Source of the DNA: Zygnema cylindricum
Taxonomy: Eukaryota > Streptophyta > Zygnematophyceae > Zygnematales > Zygnemataceae
DNA length: 64,000 nucleotides
Assembly: GCA_037447655.1 (NCBI GenBank)
Contig: JBBHKE010003208.1
Location: 62,001-126,000 of the forward strand
Direction: 5' to 3'
In this document: piece by piece, positions 43,013 to 54,749 of the stretch
Layout: the number at the start of each line of letters is the position of its first letter
Position numbering within the stretch: the first letter of the stretch is position 1
Notes under the pieces: model-generated
The model's database searches: none
Told to the model about the DNA's origin: nothing
The model's input: only the letters and a program-made list of their open reading frames with translations
Position numbers and translations under genes: made by a program

Positions 43013-43662
43013 TGGGTTGCGCAATTATCACCAAAATTACCATTCTTGTTTTTATTTGGGCGTGGCATAGTCATCGTACCCTAAGGTACTTAGTTGGTAA
43101 TGAGTTGTGGTTGTTTGGGCAATTTGGGTGGAATAGTGGGCGGTCGTTTTGGGATCTCACCCAAAACTTCTGGCGGTTCACCTGGCAATCACCATATGCT
43201 GGGTGGTTTTGTAATTTCGCGAAACGCTGGGTCAGGCGTCGGATAGTTGTTGTCATTTAAAGGGGTGAGTGGATGGTCCCCTAGACCTAATTGTATTGAG
43301 CAATTGCCGTCCACGCTTTGTCTTCCATCTAGTAGTGAGTGGCCGTGTTTTTCTTGTTGTCTGTTTGGCATGGAATTTTATTGTTAGATTGCCGTTGAGC
43401 CTTGGATAGAACTATTTTGATGGAGCTTAAATTACTCCGGGTGCTTGTTTATAATTTATGCCTTTATAGTCTAGCCCTTTGGCCCACTCGTTTGCAGGGT
43501 AGAGGTTTCGGTAAAACCAGCCTCATGACTAGATCTGGCTTTCGTGGCCTTGTTAGAGACTGTTTGAGATTGTTGCCTACGTTTGTTGTATGGTTTGGCA
43601 TTTGTTCCACCTCGTATAGGGCTTATCCATTAGCGGATTAGTTTGTTATCTCTATCATTTTT
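43013..43662 (+). other. Gypsy M leader, no coding sequence recognised
   Basis: Low-similarity sequence with short ORFs on both strands lacking motifs. Probably untranslated leader between LTR and gag. Confidence 0.4.
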
Positions 43663-44004
43663 ATGCCCACTGAATGGAATAATCTTGACCACTCATACGG
43701 ATCTACACGTAGTGGTGGAACTTTCCGTTCATCAAATTTTGATCAATCGAATTTATCAAATTCGGTTCCTTTGACGTTAAGTCCTTTAATTGAATCTAGA
43801 GCGTCCTCTACTCGTTCAGATTTAACCACAGTCTCATCTTTGTCATCTATTCTTTCCACGCTATCTGTGGAAGAGGTTGATAACGAAAGGGAACCCGATT
43901 CAGATTTTCCTTTCTTTTTGGTCTCCGTTAGCACCGATTCATGCTTGGAATGCGACCAACTCGTATCTTTTGATGGCCTCCACATCGTAGGGCACTCGTG
44001 GTAA
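43663..44004 (+). CDS. Serine/acidic-rich ORF upstream of gypsy M gag
   Basis: 113 codons, Ser/Thr-rich then acidic (VEEVDNEREPDSDFPFF), no recognised fold. It is in the same frame as the gag piece at 44203, with a TAA and frameshifted sequence between. It may be the N-terminal part of Gag or a leader ORF. Confidence 0.4.
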   Translation: MPTEWNNLDHSYGSTRSGGTFRSSNFDQSNLSNSVPLTLSPLIESRASSTRSDLTTVSSLSSILSTLSVEEVDNEREPDSDFPFFLVSVSTDSCLECDQLVSFDGLHIVGHSW

Positions 44005-44060
44005 ACTCCAATTCTGCTTTTCCGGAATGAAGGATATTGTGAGTTAATCTGATTTTCGAA

Positions 44061-45137
44061 TGCTATTCGACACTGAAATGCAAGATCTACCTTTCCGTTA
44101 TCAAGATAGATTTGACATGGTGTCGCTTTCTCCCTTCTCGGGCGTTACCTTCGCGGGTCCGCCCTTACCTTATATTCCCGCAAGTATGATGGCATACTTC
44201 CGATGATTGAATATTCTCCACAGTTTGCTTGTAAGCCTGAGGTTATAGGTCAAGCAGAAATTCCGTATAAAGTTGCTATTCCCGAGGTCTTAGATGCGCT
44301 TGGCAATGTTCTTAACCCAGTTGAGGCGGAGTTTCCCCACCAATATGCCATTGCAGCCCGAGCCGCCGTCCCGGCACGACCCGGGATGACTATTCCGTTA
44401 CGAGACCCTCTCACCATAATGTTTAGTTTGTTACAAGAGGAGTATCGCATGCAAAATCCTGACCAAGTTAAGGAATTAATGAATTTTGAGCGTAAATCGG
44501 GCGAAAATGCCCGCGCTTTACGAGCCCGCATGGAGACCTTGCGGGAAGCGTTACCCGATTTGATATATTAGATGTGGAAGTTGTCCAGAAGTTTGTTGGA
44601 CATTTTCCTTTCCAGTCAAAGAAATTTATTTATAGCCATCTTACCCAAATATACTGTCTCAAATTTACGTTCGACCAAGCAGCTCAATACGCCATAGAAT
44701 ACAAGATGACGAATTGTTGGTGGGAGACCCACGATCGACCTAAAGCCCCTCAAACAGAACCTAACCCTTTCAATTCTCCAAATCCTCGTAACTTGGGGCC
44801 AAATAATCGGCCACTAAGGGTCCCAGCCATGGGGGCCCCACCAAATCAACCATCCAATCAGATATGTTTTCGATGTTGCAAGACCGGGCATGATGCTCAG
44901 ATGTGCCTGGATAAATCTGCGACGTGTACAGACTGCAAGCAGACCGGCCACTTTGTGTATCGTTGTCACATCAAAAACCCTGAATTTTCATATCAAAATC
45001 AGATTCGAAATGGTGGCATATCGGCTAGATCTGCCAAAGCAGTCCATCCAGTTAAAGAGCCAGAAAAAAACTCTCTACCTAAAGTGTCTCGGAGAAAAAA
45101 GAAAGAGAGGAAATGCAAACTCAAATGGTTACTATGA
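44061..45137 (+). pseudogene. Gypsy M gag with two CCHC zinc knuckles
   Basis: Likely start near ATG 44061-44075 (MQDLPFRYQDRFDMVSL), frameshift near 44200, then 44203-44570 with the retrotransposon Gag-like helix region (QVKELMNFERKSGENARAL), a second frameshift at 44572, then 44574-45137 with CFRCCKTGHDAQMC and CTDCKQTGHFVYRC, two consecutive CCHC knuckles at about 44865-44970, and a Lys-rich tail. Gag packages the element RNA in the cytoplasm. Three reading frames are needed, so the copy is broken. Confidence 0.8.
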
Positions 45138-45367
45138 TCAAAGACCAGTTTGTAGCCCTTATGGCTCAAATGAAACCGCTGACTCACCTAACTTGTATGG
45201 CTCGTACAGTTGTCCACCTTCCCACGCTAGGTGGTCGAGTTTTATGAGATTCAACCATTCAAAAGCGGGCAACCACGTTTGACAAGGGGACAGTTGATCA
45301 CAATTGCGATAGTAAACAATCTAACACACGTCCACCATTATCATTTTCCAAAGAGACCGCAACGAAT

Positions 45368-46330
45368 TTGCCCGAAACAACTTCCACCATCACGGCTGAA
45401 GCACTCACTATTCTTGACCGCTCTATTCAGGACAACCATTGGGTTAAGGAAAGATTATGTATTTTGTCTACTATGATTTCCAATTCACCCAACCTAAAAA
45501 CTACGGTCACATCCATCCCATTTGCAGTATTACAGGCTTTACAAATGAACCATAATCTTGACGCTCTTAGGCCTATCTCTACCGACGAGCGTATTTCACT
45601 TGACCCACACATCAATTTTCTTGATAATGGGAAGGGTGCATTTTTAGTCAATGGTGTCATACCGTCATTACCACTTATGGACACCAGTGCAAAACAAGTT
45701 ATTTTGAGGTCATCTTTTGCACTGAAACTAGGTTTGACAGTTGATAAATTTTAGTCCACTTCCATACGTTTACTCACCTCAGCGAGAACAACGAAACCAG
45801 TTTTGGGCATTACGAAAGATCCACTTTGTTTTAGGTTTCAAAATGGTACAGAATCTGATTTTGCGGAAGTTCGTGCTCACGTATTGGTCACCAAATGTAG
45901 TGATTACGAGTGTTTAGTGGGGCGAGATGTGATTTTCAGAGAAGGAGGCGGCGTTGATATGTTCGATCAGACTCTTTCCTACCGTCCTACCAATTATCCG
46001 GAAAAGAAAATCTATCTCCCTCGAATTTCAGCACGCCAACCCATACCCATTATGGCTCATGCAGCCCAATCTGTCCCTGCTTATTCCGAAAATTTGGTGG
46101 GATTTGAAATTTTTCATTCTCTTTCCGCAGAGGAAATTCTGCCTGACAGTCCTTTTTTGCCTGAACTTTTCGATAATCCAGGATTTATTATTGATTCTCG
46201 CGAGTTTGATCACATCTACAAACACACACTTCAAATTCCTTTATCGCGAGTTCCACCTCTTCCTCTTATTTCAGTAGATCCTTCCGGTTTTCTTCCCATT
46301 AATTGGAAACCAATTCAGGTCAAACATCAT
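45368..46330 (+). pseudogene. Gypsy M protease and linker region
   Basis: Reads in one frame with the downstream methyltransferase, apart from a TAG at 45752-45754 (CAG by one transition). Protease-like strand FLVNGVIPSLPLMDTSAKQ, where DTS is the aspartic-protease signature (45670-45710), and LVGRDVIF about 75 residues on (45915-45940), matching the ILG-D element of retropepsins. A Pro-rich linker follows. Confidence 0.65.
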
Positions 46331-47467
46331 CAAGATGGTCTAGTCATTTTAGACTTATTCGCAAGCATAGGTACCTCTCTACTCTCATGCCTTCGCAACG
46401 GATTACTTATCAAGCGCTACTACTCAATTGACACTGACCATTTAGCTCGAAAAGCCCAAACACATCACTGTAATCTTTTACATGGACAGTATCCACATCT
46501 TTTCCATAAATCTGCCTTTGCTCACATACATACAGCCTTACCTCAAGATATTCGTTTGATAGGCAACCAACACCTTCTCGATGTGGAACCAATCGATCTT
46601 ATTTTTGTTGGTTGGGAGTGTCAAGAAATGTCATGAGCAGGCAAAGGTCTCGGCTTAGTTGACCCTCGCACTAAATTATTATTTGAATTACTTCGTATCA
46701 TGCATTTTCTGCAATCTTTCGATCGACCATTGGGATATATTTTGGAAAACGTGGCAACCTATAACGATCCTCGACCTACAGTGTTAGCTGATTACAAACG
46801 GATAGAAGCATTAAGTGGTCCTCCTCTTATTATTGATGTCGCTCGCTACGGGTCCTTAGCTCATCGGGTCCAATCTAAATGGACCAACTTGATTGATATT
46901 GGACACCTTAGAGAAGGAAATGTTTTTGTCAAAACCCCTTTTACAAATATTCAAACTGCACTTCTTCCTTTTCACAAAGTCCAAACATGTCTGCAGCCTG
47001 AACACCCGCCGAATTACAACATTAAAATCTCAGGCCAACCACTGAAAGTTCTCCCCACTCTAGTGTCTTATCCACACTCTCATGCTTTCTCTGGTGATGG
47101 GCCCGGCCTGCTCAAAAATATTCATACAGGCGGCCTAGATGAACTTAAAACCACAAAACAGGAACACCTTATGCATTTCCTTCCCAACAATACGGCTGCC
47201 CATGGTCTCACAAAACGACAACGTTGCATCCTTTTAGGTCGTGTCATGGACCCTCAATCTCTCTCATTTGTCTTAGCCCTCGGATTTGCAGCAGGTCGTT
47301 ACGCACAAACACATCCGTATCACCCACGTGGGGGGGGGGACGCATCACCAATTTCTAAACACATACCTACACGATCGACTGTCACCCTTAGAGGGACACC
47401 TTCTCAATTTTTCCTCTTCCCATCCTTTATAAAACCTTCTTCTGATGTCACAATTACGATTTTTTGA
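46331..47467 (+). pseudogene. DNA cytosine-C5 methyltransferase domain inside gypsy M Pol
   Basis: Transfers methyl from S-adenosylmethionine to cytosine. Motif I LDLFASIGTSLLSCLRNG (46348-46400) with an acidic SIDTD (motif II) after it. Motif IV FVGWECQEMS: catalytic Cys at 46619-46621, though the usual Pro before it is Glu. An in-frame TGA (46634-46636) sits where Trp (TGG) would continue to AGKGLGLVDPRTKLLFELL. Motif VI LENV (Glu at 46745). Motif VIII-like HRVQSKWTNL (about 46862-46892). Motif X-like RCILLGRVMDPQSLSFVLALG (47222-47285). About 320 codons, one frame, one stop. It lies between protease and RT, so it was made as part of the polyprotein. The spacing and GW-CQ-S--G signature suggest a standalone catalytic domain. 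Closest subfamily not determinable by eye. Confidence 0.88.
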
Positions 47468-48500
47468 ACCCTAGCCACATATCACGGTCCATTCCGGCAT
47501 ATAGTGCTGCCCAATCTGCTCCCTCTAGTCATATGTCAACACCTCCTCACTGGACTGCAGTCTTTCCTACTCGCAACAGGCACCATTGGACAAACTGCTT
47601 ACAGGAAACACCATTATTTTACTCATTAGGTCAGTCACTTATCGCGGATGAACAACTAGCATTTGCACAAGCCATGGAAGCAATGGCGATTAAAGGTTCG
47701 GAAACTCCTAAATGGAAATTTGGCTCTAATCTCTCTCAATCTGAACATGATCTACTGAACAAAGTGATTCTCCGGAATATCGACGCTTTTGCTTTCTCTA
47801 TGAATGATTTTGGTCGCCATACCACCTATAAAATGTCTATAGATCTGGAAGACGATCGTCCCATTTTTAAGCTGAAACACCGCTTACCTGAAACGGAATG
47901 GGAATTAGTGGACCAACGTTATGTTTAATTGGAGGAAGCTAGCCTCATTTATTGGTCGGATTCTAGTTTTGCAGCACCCATTGTCATTCCCTATAAAAAA
48001 CATGCCGAAGGAAACTTTTCCGATCGCCGGATGTGCGGCGATTACCGTGAACTCAATGCTAGAACGATACAAGATCGACATCCAATGCCATTGGCCGAAG
48101 AAATATTTGATCATGTAGGAGGCGCTAAATATTTCAGTATTCTGGATTTACGACAAGGCTTTAACCAGATTGAAATAGACGAGAAGGATAGGCATAAAAC
48201 CGCCTTTTGGGGTAATGATGGTCGTTAGGAGTGGTCTGTCATGCCTTTTGGACTTAAGAACGCCCCCGCAGTTTTTCAAAAAGTAATGGATTTTGTTTTA
48301 GGTGGTTGCAAGTTTGCACGATGTTATATTGATGATTTGATTATCGCCTCAGCCACAATTGAAGATCACGCAGCTCATATCGAATGGGTCCTAAGTGAAC
48401 TGAAAAATGTCGGATTAAAATGTCATCCACCTAAATATACTTTCGGGTCCGAGGGTGTGCCTTACCTTGACATTTCATTTCCTTTGAGGGAATCACACCA
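47468..48500 (+). pseudogene. Gypsy M reverse transcriptase
   Basis: Preceded by a frame change at 47464. KMSIDLEDDRPIFKLKHRLP, then after a TAA at 47926-47928 VIPYKKHAEGNFSDRRMCGD, YRELNARTIQDRHPMPLAEE, FSILDLRQGFNQIEID, a TAG at 48226-48228 (CAG by transition), MPFGLKNAPAVFQKVMD and the active site YIDD (48325-48336). A one-base deletion near 48468 shifts VPYLGHFISFEG. Clear Ty3/gypsy RT. Confidence 0.9.
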
Positions 48501-49298
48501 CTAGAAGCAAAAACCGAGGCTATTAGCAAGATGCCAACTCTCGTTCATCTCACCAGTCTTCGAGCCTTCCTAGGATTAGCTAATTATTATCGCAGATTTT
48601 GTCCCTAGTTTCAGCACTGTCGCTTCACCATTGAAACGATCTATTCAAAAAAGAGGTCATTTTCGTATGGGGACCTGATCAGATTTTGGCTTTTCATAAG
48701 TTGAAAGATGCCCTCTCTAGTGCTCTCATCCTCCGACCTCCTAATCACAAATTACCTTTCTGCTTACAAACAGAATTTGGAAAGCCTAGCATTGCGGCCA
48801 TCTTAACTCCAACGTGAACTAACAGGAGAAGAATACGTGGTCCTTTACGCAAGCATGAGTAATAATCGTGCGGAGTCAAATTACAGTAGTTATGGATGAG
48901 AATGTTTGGCAGCAGTTTGGGGTATTGTACACTTTCGTCACTACCTTTACGAAAAATTGTTTACCCTTCTAACCGACCATCAACCTTTACATTGGCTGAT
49001 GACGAACGATAAACTGTCAGGAAAATTAGCGCGATGGGCATTAATTTTACAAGAATGTGATGTGGAAATATTTCACCGTCTTGGATTACTTAGCCTGAAT
49101 GCAGACGACATTTCCCGAAATCCTTTGCCAAGGACCACTGACAATGGAGTCCGGCAGGATTTCGATGACGACTTAGCTTCTATGTCAGCACGGTTTTATA
49201 TCACACCTTCTTTCGCTTCGATGCGCGACTCCCGTTCTACCCCAGATCCATGGCAAGACGGAGCACTAATACTTTTCCTCTCCTTACAAACCTTCTGA
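48501..49298 (+). pseudogene. Gypsy M RT connection and RNase H
   Basis: ITPLEAKTEAISKMP and LRAFLGLANYYRRFCP (48496-48607), then VWGPDQILAFHKLKDAL (about 48668-48720), CLQTEFGKPSIAAIL (RNase H first Asp replaced by Glu), SNNRAESNYSSYG-stop-ECLAAVW (TGA at 48898-48900, TGG by transition), LLTDHQPLHWLM and SLNADDISRNPL. At least three frameshifts. Confidence 0.85.
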
Positions 49299-49399
49299 CT
49301 AGCTACTACATCCGAGGAGGAGGAAAGAGTAAAGAAAAGAGCTAAAAATTATCTTTGGTTAGGTGGATCGCTAGTTTGATTGTTAGCGGACAGTAGTCA

Positions 49400-50263
49400 C
49401 ATGCACGTGCCTCGCCTGACTAAACGCCTCTCGCTGATTGAACAAATTAACACAGAGTTGGGTCATTATGGGACCAAGCGCACCTTAAGCTTGTTGTAGG
49501 CATGCTATTGGTGGTCAGGGATGCAATCTGATGTCCCAGCGGTATTGCACAAGTGTGCAATATGTGATTGTCTACGTACCTCTTTCAGCAACCGGCAGAC
49601 TACCCTCCCACCACTACCCATCAAAGGGTTATTTTACCGTTGGTCGTGCGATTTCGCAGGTCCCTTTCCCATATCATGGAGGGGGAAACAATATATAATA
49701 ATCATGATTGAAAATTTTAGCAAATGGGTTGAAGTAGTGGCGTTACCACACAAAACTGCAAAGCTCACCACCGCCGCTTTTAAGGAACATGTCCTCATGA
49801 GATACGGCGCGCCAGCCGAAGTCCTCACAGATCAAAGGACTAAATTCCACGGAGAATTCCAAGAAATGCTAGATGACACTCTTATAGACCATCGTCAAAC
49901 AAGCCGCGATCATCCACGAGCTGATAGATTGGCAGAACTTGCAGTTCAGACCTTCAAGCGGGCATTACGCAAGCATTGCTTAGAGAAACATATAACAGTC
50001 TGGGACGAGTCACTTGGCTATATTGCCATAGGGTATCGAATGTCCGTACAGGAGAGTCTTGCTAATTTCAGTCCATACTATATCTTATTTGGGTGTCAAC
50101 CCTTGTTGGATAGGAATATCCAAAAAGCTGCAAGCTTTCCGCTTCCCTTACTATCTGACGGGGTTTTTTTTGAAGAACTTACACACAGGGCGTTGTTTTT
50201 TTCCCAAGAGATGCCCATGGCTTTTGATAAACTGCAGATCGCCTAGCACAGAGATACTTTGCG
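49400..50263 (+). pseudogene. Gypsy M integrase, N-terminal and catalytic domains
   Basis: HHCC zinc finger HYGTKRTLSLL ... CAICDCLR (49463-49575; TAG at 49497-49499). Catalytic core with Asp in CDFAGPFP (49646), Asp in LTDQRTKFHGEF (49825) and Glu in RADRLAELAVQTFKRAL (49935). The frame ends at the copia A insertion (50264-50268 CTTCG) and continues at 55359 as LRHDTQRELPAQAQA, confirmed by the duplication. Confidence 0.9.
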
Positions 50264-50361
50264 CTTCGTGAAACTCTGAGACCTCCATAAGTCCTCAGAG
50301 TGGACAGCTTCCAAGAAGCCTCTAGGATAATCGTGACCCCTTTGTGTTTAAGCAAAAATAA

Positions 50362-50464
50362 CTGCCACCCTGGCAGACAAAAACTCTGACCAACTTCACC
50401 CCTGTGAAGACAAGACTCCCCTGAGTCGATAGCAAAAAGAATCTCTGAATTTGCTCCCCTGAGC
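50362..50464 (-). promoter_or_regulatory. Array of four ARGG-loop hairpins in U5 of copia A
   Basis: Element strand: GCTC-AGGG-GAGC (50453-50464), GACTC-AGGG-GAGTC (50414-50427), CTTCAC-AGGG-GTGAAG (50394-50409) and CTGCC-AGGGT-GGCAG (50362-50376). Confidence 0.85.
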
Positions 50465-51030
50465 AGTAAGTTATGGAGGGTCAAAGTTGACCTTTTGAAC
50501 AGAAGCTCTCTGGGAGAGGGGGTCCTATCTTCTAATTTTTCTAAGTCCTATCTCTCTCACAGACTCTATCTACTGATGTACGGAACCAATCAGAATTGAG
50601 TTATGTACGCAAAAGTACAGCTGCCGGTGTACTTTATGTACGGACATTGTACGACATGGCCAAAATGTCGACACATGTCAAATCCGGATTCGGTGCCATA
50701 ATCTCCGGAGATTCCACAATCCAACGGAATTTCGCCACGCGTCATCCGATGTGGCGAGTGCCAAAAACCGCCGAAATCTTCCTCCGCGATCTCGGCGCTA
50801 ATCCCTGCCGTCCGATTAAATTCGGCTTTAATCGTAGCCGTAATAAATACATGCGCGGTATTTGTTTCATTTACGAAACAAATTCGCGGTACTGATTTGT
50901 GTCCGTACCGTAAGTCGTACATTATATATTACTGGATCTATGTATCCCGTAATTCATTGCAGTTAAATGGTTTTTCGCACGTATACCTATTTAAATAACT
51001 ATCAAACTATATGCTACCTAACAATACCGC

Positions 51031-51118
51031 TAGACTAAACGGCTAAGGCTGCCGGCTAATTCCTGTCTGCCGGCCGGTAGGTACAAGGATCAAATCCTGC
51101 CGCCGGCACATAACTTTT
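51031..51118 (+). promoter_or_regulatory. tRNA-like module antisense in copia A 3' LTR
   Basis: A box TAGACTAAACGGCTAAGGC (51031-51049), B box GGATCAAATCC (51087-51097) and TTTT at 51115-51118. Repeated in the 5' LTR fragment at 55072-55159. Confidence 0.7.
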
Positions 51119-51330
51119 ACTTAAATAAATAAACCCTAATATAAATTTCCCGTAAACCTCAGGATAGCCAAGGTAGCCATGGCTCTAGCTTCCTCTCCAA
51201 TTTCTCAGTGACTGCGACAAGTTTGAGAGTTGGAGAGAGAAGTTAGAGATAGACTGCCTCGACTTCTATATTTCTTTTCAGACCTAGAAAATACTAATAA
51301 AACCATTAGTTTCTACACTCCCCTTATTTT

Positions 51331-54300
51331 CTAGTCAATCTTTAATTTCAGACCACACTTCTCCCTGCAAAAAATTAGCTTAGGGGAAGGCACAGGTTTG
51401 GTCATCATATCTGCTACCATCTCACTATCTGGTCTGTACTCTAAACTGGTTATTTTGTTTTCTACTTTCTCTCTAACAAAGCTGAGTCTGATGTCCATGT
51501 GTTTGGCTTTAAAATGGTGTTTAGAATTGGCAGAAATAGCGATTTCTGCCTGATTATCACAAAATATTTTCTGCACACCACTCTTAAGGTGACCAAGCTC
51601 ACCAAGCAAAGACTTGACCCACATCAATTCTTTTACAGCAGAGCAAGAGGCCATATACTCAGCCTCCATGGTGGACTGAGCAATAACCTTTTGCTGTTTG
51701 CTACTCCAACAGCAAGCCCCATCACCTACATATAATACATATCCAGAAGTACATCTCCTCATCGGAGCATCACCATAACTGGCATCACTCCAAGTAGTGA
51801 TGCCAGTATTCTCCCCACCCAAATGCAACCATAGATCTCTAATTCCTACCAAGTATCTAAGGACTCTCTTAGCTGCCTCCCAATCCTTCTTAGTGGGAGC
51901 ATTTAGACTTCTACTCAGCACTCCTACAGCTGCAGCTAAATCCGGCCGCGTACAATTCATAAAATAGATTAGACTTCCCACTACTTGCCTCTAAGGAATA
52001 GTCTGCATGAACTTCTGTTCATCAGGAGATAATTCCTTGTCTAAGACTATGACTCCTTCTTCCTCACTCCCCTCACTTCCCTTCTTCAATTCCATTGGAG
52101 TTGTACAACTATTAGCTTTATCCATTTGAAATTTTTCAAGCATGTTCCCTATTGCTTCCTTTTGAGTCAATCTTATAATTTTCCTTTTTCGGTCTCTCTC
52201 TACTTGAATTCCCAAAATATATTTTGCTTCCTCCATATCCTTCATTTCAAATCTCCCCTTAAGATCGGTTTTCAGTTTATTAATTTTTTCCATTGATTTA
52301 CTTAAAACAAGCAAATCATCAACATAAATTGCAATAAATATAAAACCTTCTTCATCTTCGAAAACATAGATTGAGTGATCTGAGCTGATCCGAATATATC
52401 CTAGACCGGTAAGAAACTCATCAAGCTTCTTATTCCACTGTCGAGGCGCGTGTTTCAAACCATAAAGAGATTTAATCAGCCGGCATACATTACTCTCCTC
52501 TCCTTCTTCCACAAACCCTTCGGGTCGTCGCATGAAGATCTCCTCTTCCAATTCTCCATGCAAAAAGGTTGTTTTGATGTCCATCTGGTGCACTTCCATG
52601 TCTTCCGCCGCTGCTAAACTGAGAAGTATGCGGACGGAGGGAAATCTGACCACCGGGGCAAAGGTTTCCTCGTAGTCAATTCCTTCCTTTTGTGTAAATC
52701 CCTTTGCCACTAATCTGGCCTTGTAGCGCTCGATTGTGTTATCTGGGTTCAGTTTTAGTTTGAAAACCCACTTACAACCGATTGGTTTTCGGTTAGGTGG
52801 ACAGTCCACCAGCTCCCAAGTATCGGTTGCCATGATTGAAGCCATCTCCTCATTGATGGCTGTCTTCCACCGGTTTCTTTCTGGACAAGTCATCGCCTCT
52901 CCATAAGTTTGAGGTTCATCTTGATGAGATAGTTTAGTTACCTTGTTATTAACCTGTTTTTCTTGCAGTCTTTTGCTACTTCTCCTCCCCCCCTCAAAAT
53001 CTGAGGCCGGAATAGATGGTTCTCGTGGATTCTTTCGAACAAACTCGGCTTCTCCCCTATCCCTTGATTCCGAATCAATTTCCACCACGTCTTCCGCTTC
53101 GAGTAGAGTTGTCACTGGAGTTTCCACAGCCGAGTCCTTTTCGGTCTGATTTGTTCCTGCAAGAATGTCATCGTCTCTAAAACTTGGATAGTTAGGAAGC
53201 TCAAAGTCATCAGAATTTTCTGACTCAAATCTGATTTTTACTGACTTTGTATATTTGAAGGGATCCACAGACTTTCCTTCATCCATAACTACTAGATGCT
53301 TTACTAAGATTATATCTTCTCTTTTTAGATCATAAACTCTATATCCTTTAACATCCTCATCATATCCTAATAAGTATCCCGGTTTTCCTTTATGATTTAG
53401 CTTCCAATTAGACCGATCTGTATCTAGACTGAATACTTGACTGCCGAAAACCTTTAAATGAGATAAGTCTGGTTTCCGGCCTGTCCATCTCTCATAAGGT
53501 GTTTGATCTTTTATAGCTGAAGTAAGAACTCTATTTTTGAGGTAATTAGCACAGTTCATTGCTTCTGCCCAAAACCTTTTTCCTATCTTCTTATCCGACA
53601 ACATACTTCTAGCACTATCACTTAGTGTTCTATTTAACCTTTCAGCTACCCCATTCTGTTCCGGATTTTCTGGAACAGTCTTTTGGTGTTGAACCCCATC
53701 TTCCCTCAAAAAATCCTCAAACTGGTTAGAAGTATACTCTCCACCATTGTCACTCCTTACTCTCTTGATTGGAGTTTCATGGAGTTTTTCGCTCCATGCT
53801 TTATATTGTCTAAAACAATCCTCAACTTTTGACTTGTTTTTCAAAAAATATACTCGGGAATACCGAGACCAATCATCAGTTATAGTCATCATAAATCTCT
53901 TCCCCCCCGGTGAGGGCACTCTAGCCGGTCCCCAAATATCTGTGTGTACTAGATCTAAAAGTTTTTCTCCCTTGTAGGTGGTTGTTTTTGGAAAGGGTAA
54001 TCTGTGTGCTTTACCTTGAGCACACCCACTACAATCACTTATATCATCACTCTCACTGAACTGAATCCCTTCCACCACTCCCATCTTTTTCATCTCTCTT
54101 AACTTATCTAGATTCACATGCCCAAGCCTCTTATGCCACATCATAATATCATGAACACCAGCATAATAAAGTTTCTTCGTTTCATTACTTAAGATCAGCC
54201 TAAACATCCCATGGCTACCTTTCTCAGCAATGAAATAGACATCCTCCTCAAAACTAGCAGTAAAGACTCCTTCCCTAGTGCTAGTGAAAAAACCCTTATC

Positions 54301-54627
54301 ATCTAATACTGATGTAGAGATAAGGTTTTTGTTCAGCTCCGGAATAAACAATACATCGGAGAATGTTAATATGGATGTCTTTCCTTTTACTAACACTTTG
54401 AGGTCTACCGATCCTACAAGAGTAGTGGTGACTATCCTCCCATCCCCGTACTCTATCTCTACGGAGGGAATCTTTCTTATCTTAGTGAACAGGTGTCTAT
54501 CCTTACACATGTGCATTGAGGCACCTGAATCTATAATCCAGCCTGCTTCACCTTTCAATCCACCGTAAGCACATTTCTGCCTTCGTGGAATTTCAACCTC
54601 AGTTTTCGCCTCCAACTCCTCATCCAA
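51331..54627 (-). pseudogene. Copia A Pol: protease, integrase, RT, RNase H, one in-frame stop
   Basis: One frame from 54627 to 51331 (about 1099 codons), broken only by TAG at 51991-51993, where relatives have TAC (Tyr of IPYRQVVGSLIYF). Protease IIDSGASMHMC intact. Then GAG-pre-integrase MMWHKRLGHVNLDKL and CSGCAQGKAHRLPFP. Integrase triad HTDIWGP, SDNGGEYTS and NGVAERLNRT. RT KARLVAKGFTQKEGIDYEETFA, QMDIKTTFLHGEL, LYGLKHAPRQWN and YVDDLLVL. RNase H WSDASYGDAPMRRC, STMEAEYMASC and HHFKAKHMDIRL. All catalytic residues I can check are present. It is the best template in the window for this family, but it lacks gag and its 5' LTR promoter half, so it could not move alone. Confidence 0.93.
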
Positions 54628-54749
54628 AAGGAGCTCATCGTCCTCGTCCTCGGATTCCGCCTCAAGTACCTGTGTGACAAAGGCCTTTTTCTTTCATCTC
54701 GGGGTACCACCGGTCTGCCCCTTCTTTAACCGAAGCTCGGTTAGCTTGA

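Larger units (their letters stand above)
50269..51317 (-). repeat. 3' LTR of copia A
   Basis: 1049 bp, plus-strand TGAAACTCTGAG ... TAGTTTCTACA. ARGG hairpin series 50362-50464; tRNA-like module 51031-51118; U3 hairpin 51193-51237. Polypurine tract AAAATAAGGGGAG adjoins at 51318-51330 (minus strand). Confidence 0.94.

Noticed and set aside
43013-43034. TTGGGTTGCGCAATTATC as the gypsy M primer-binding site
   Set aside because: I cannot match it to a known tRNA 3' end and the LTR end upstream is not defined.
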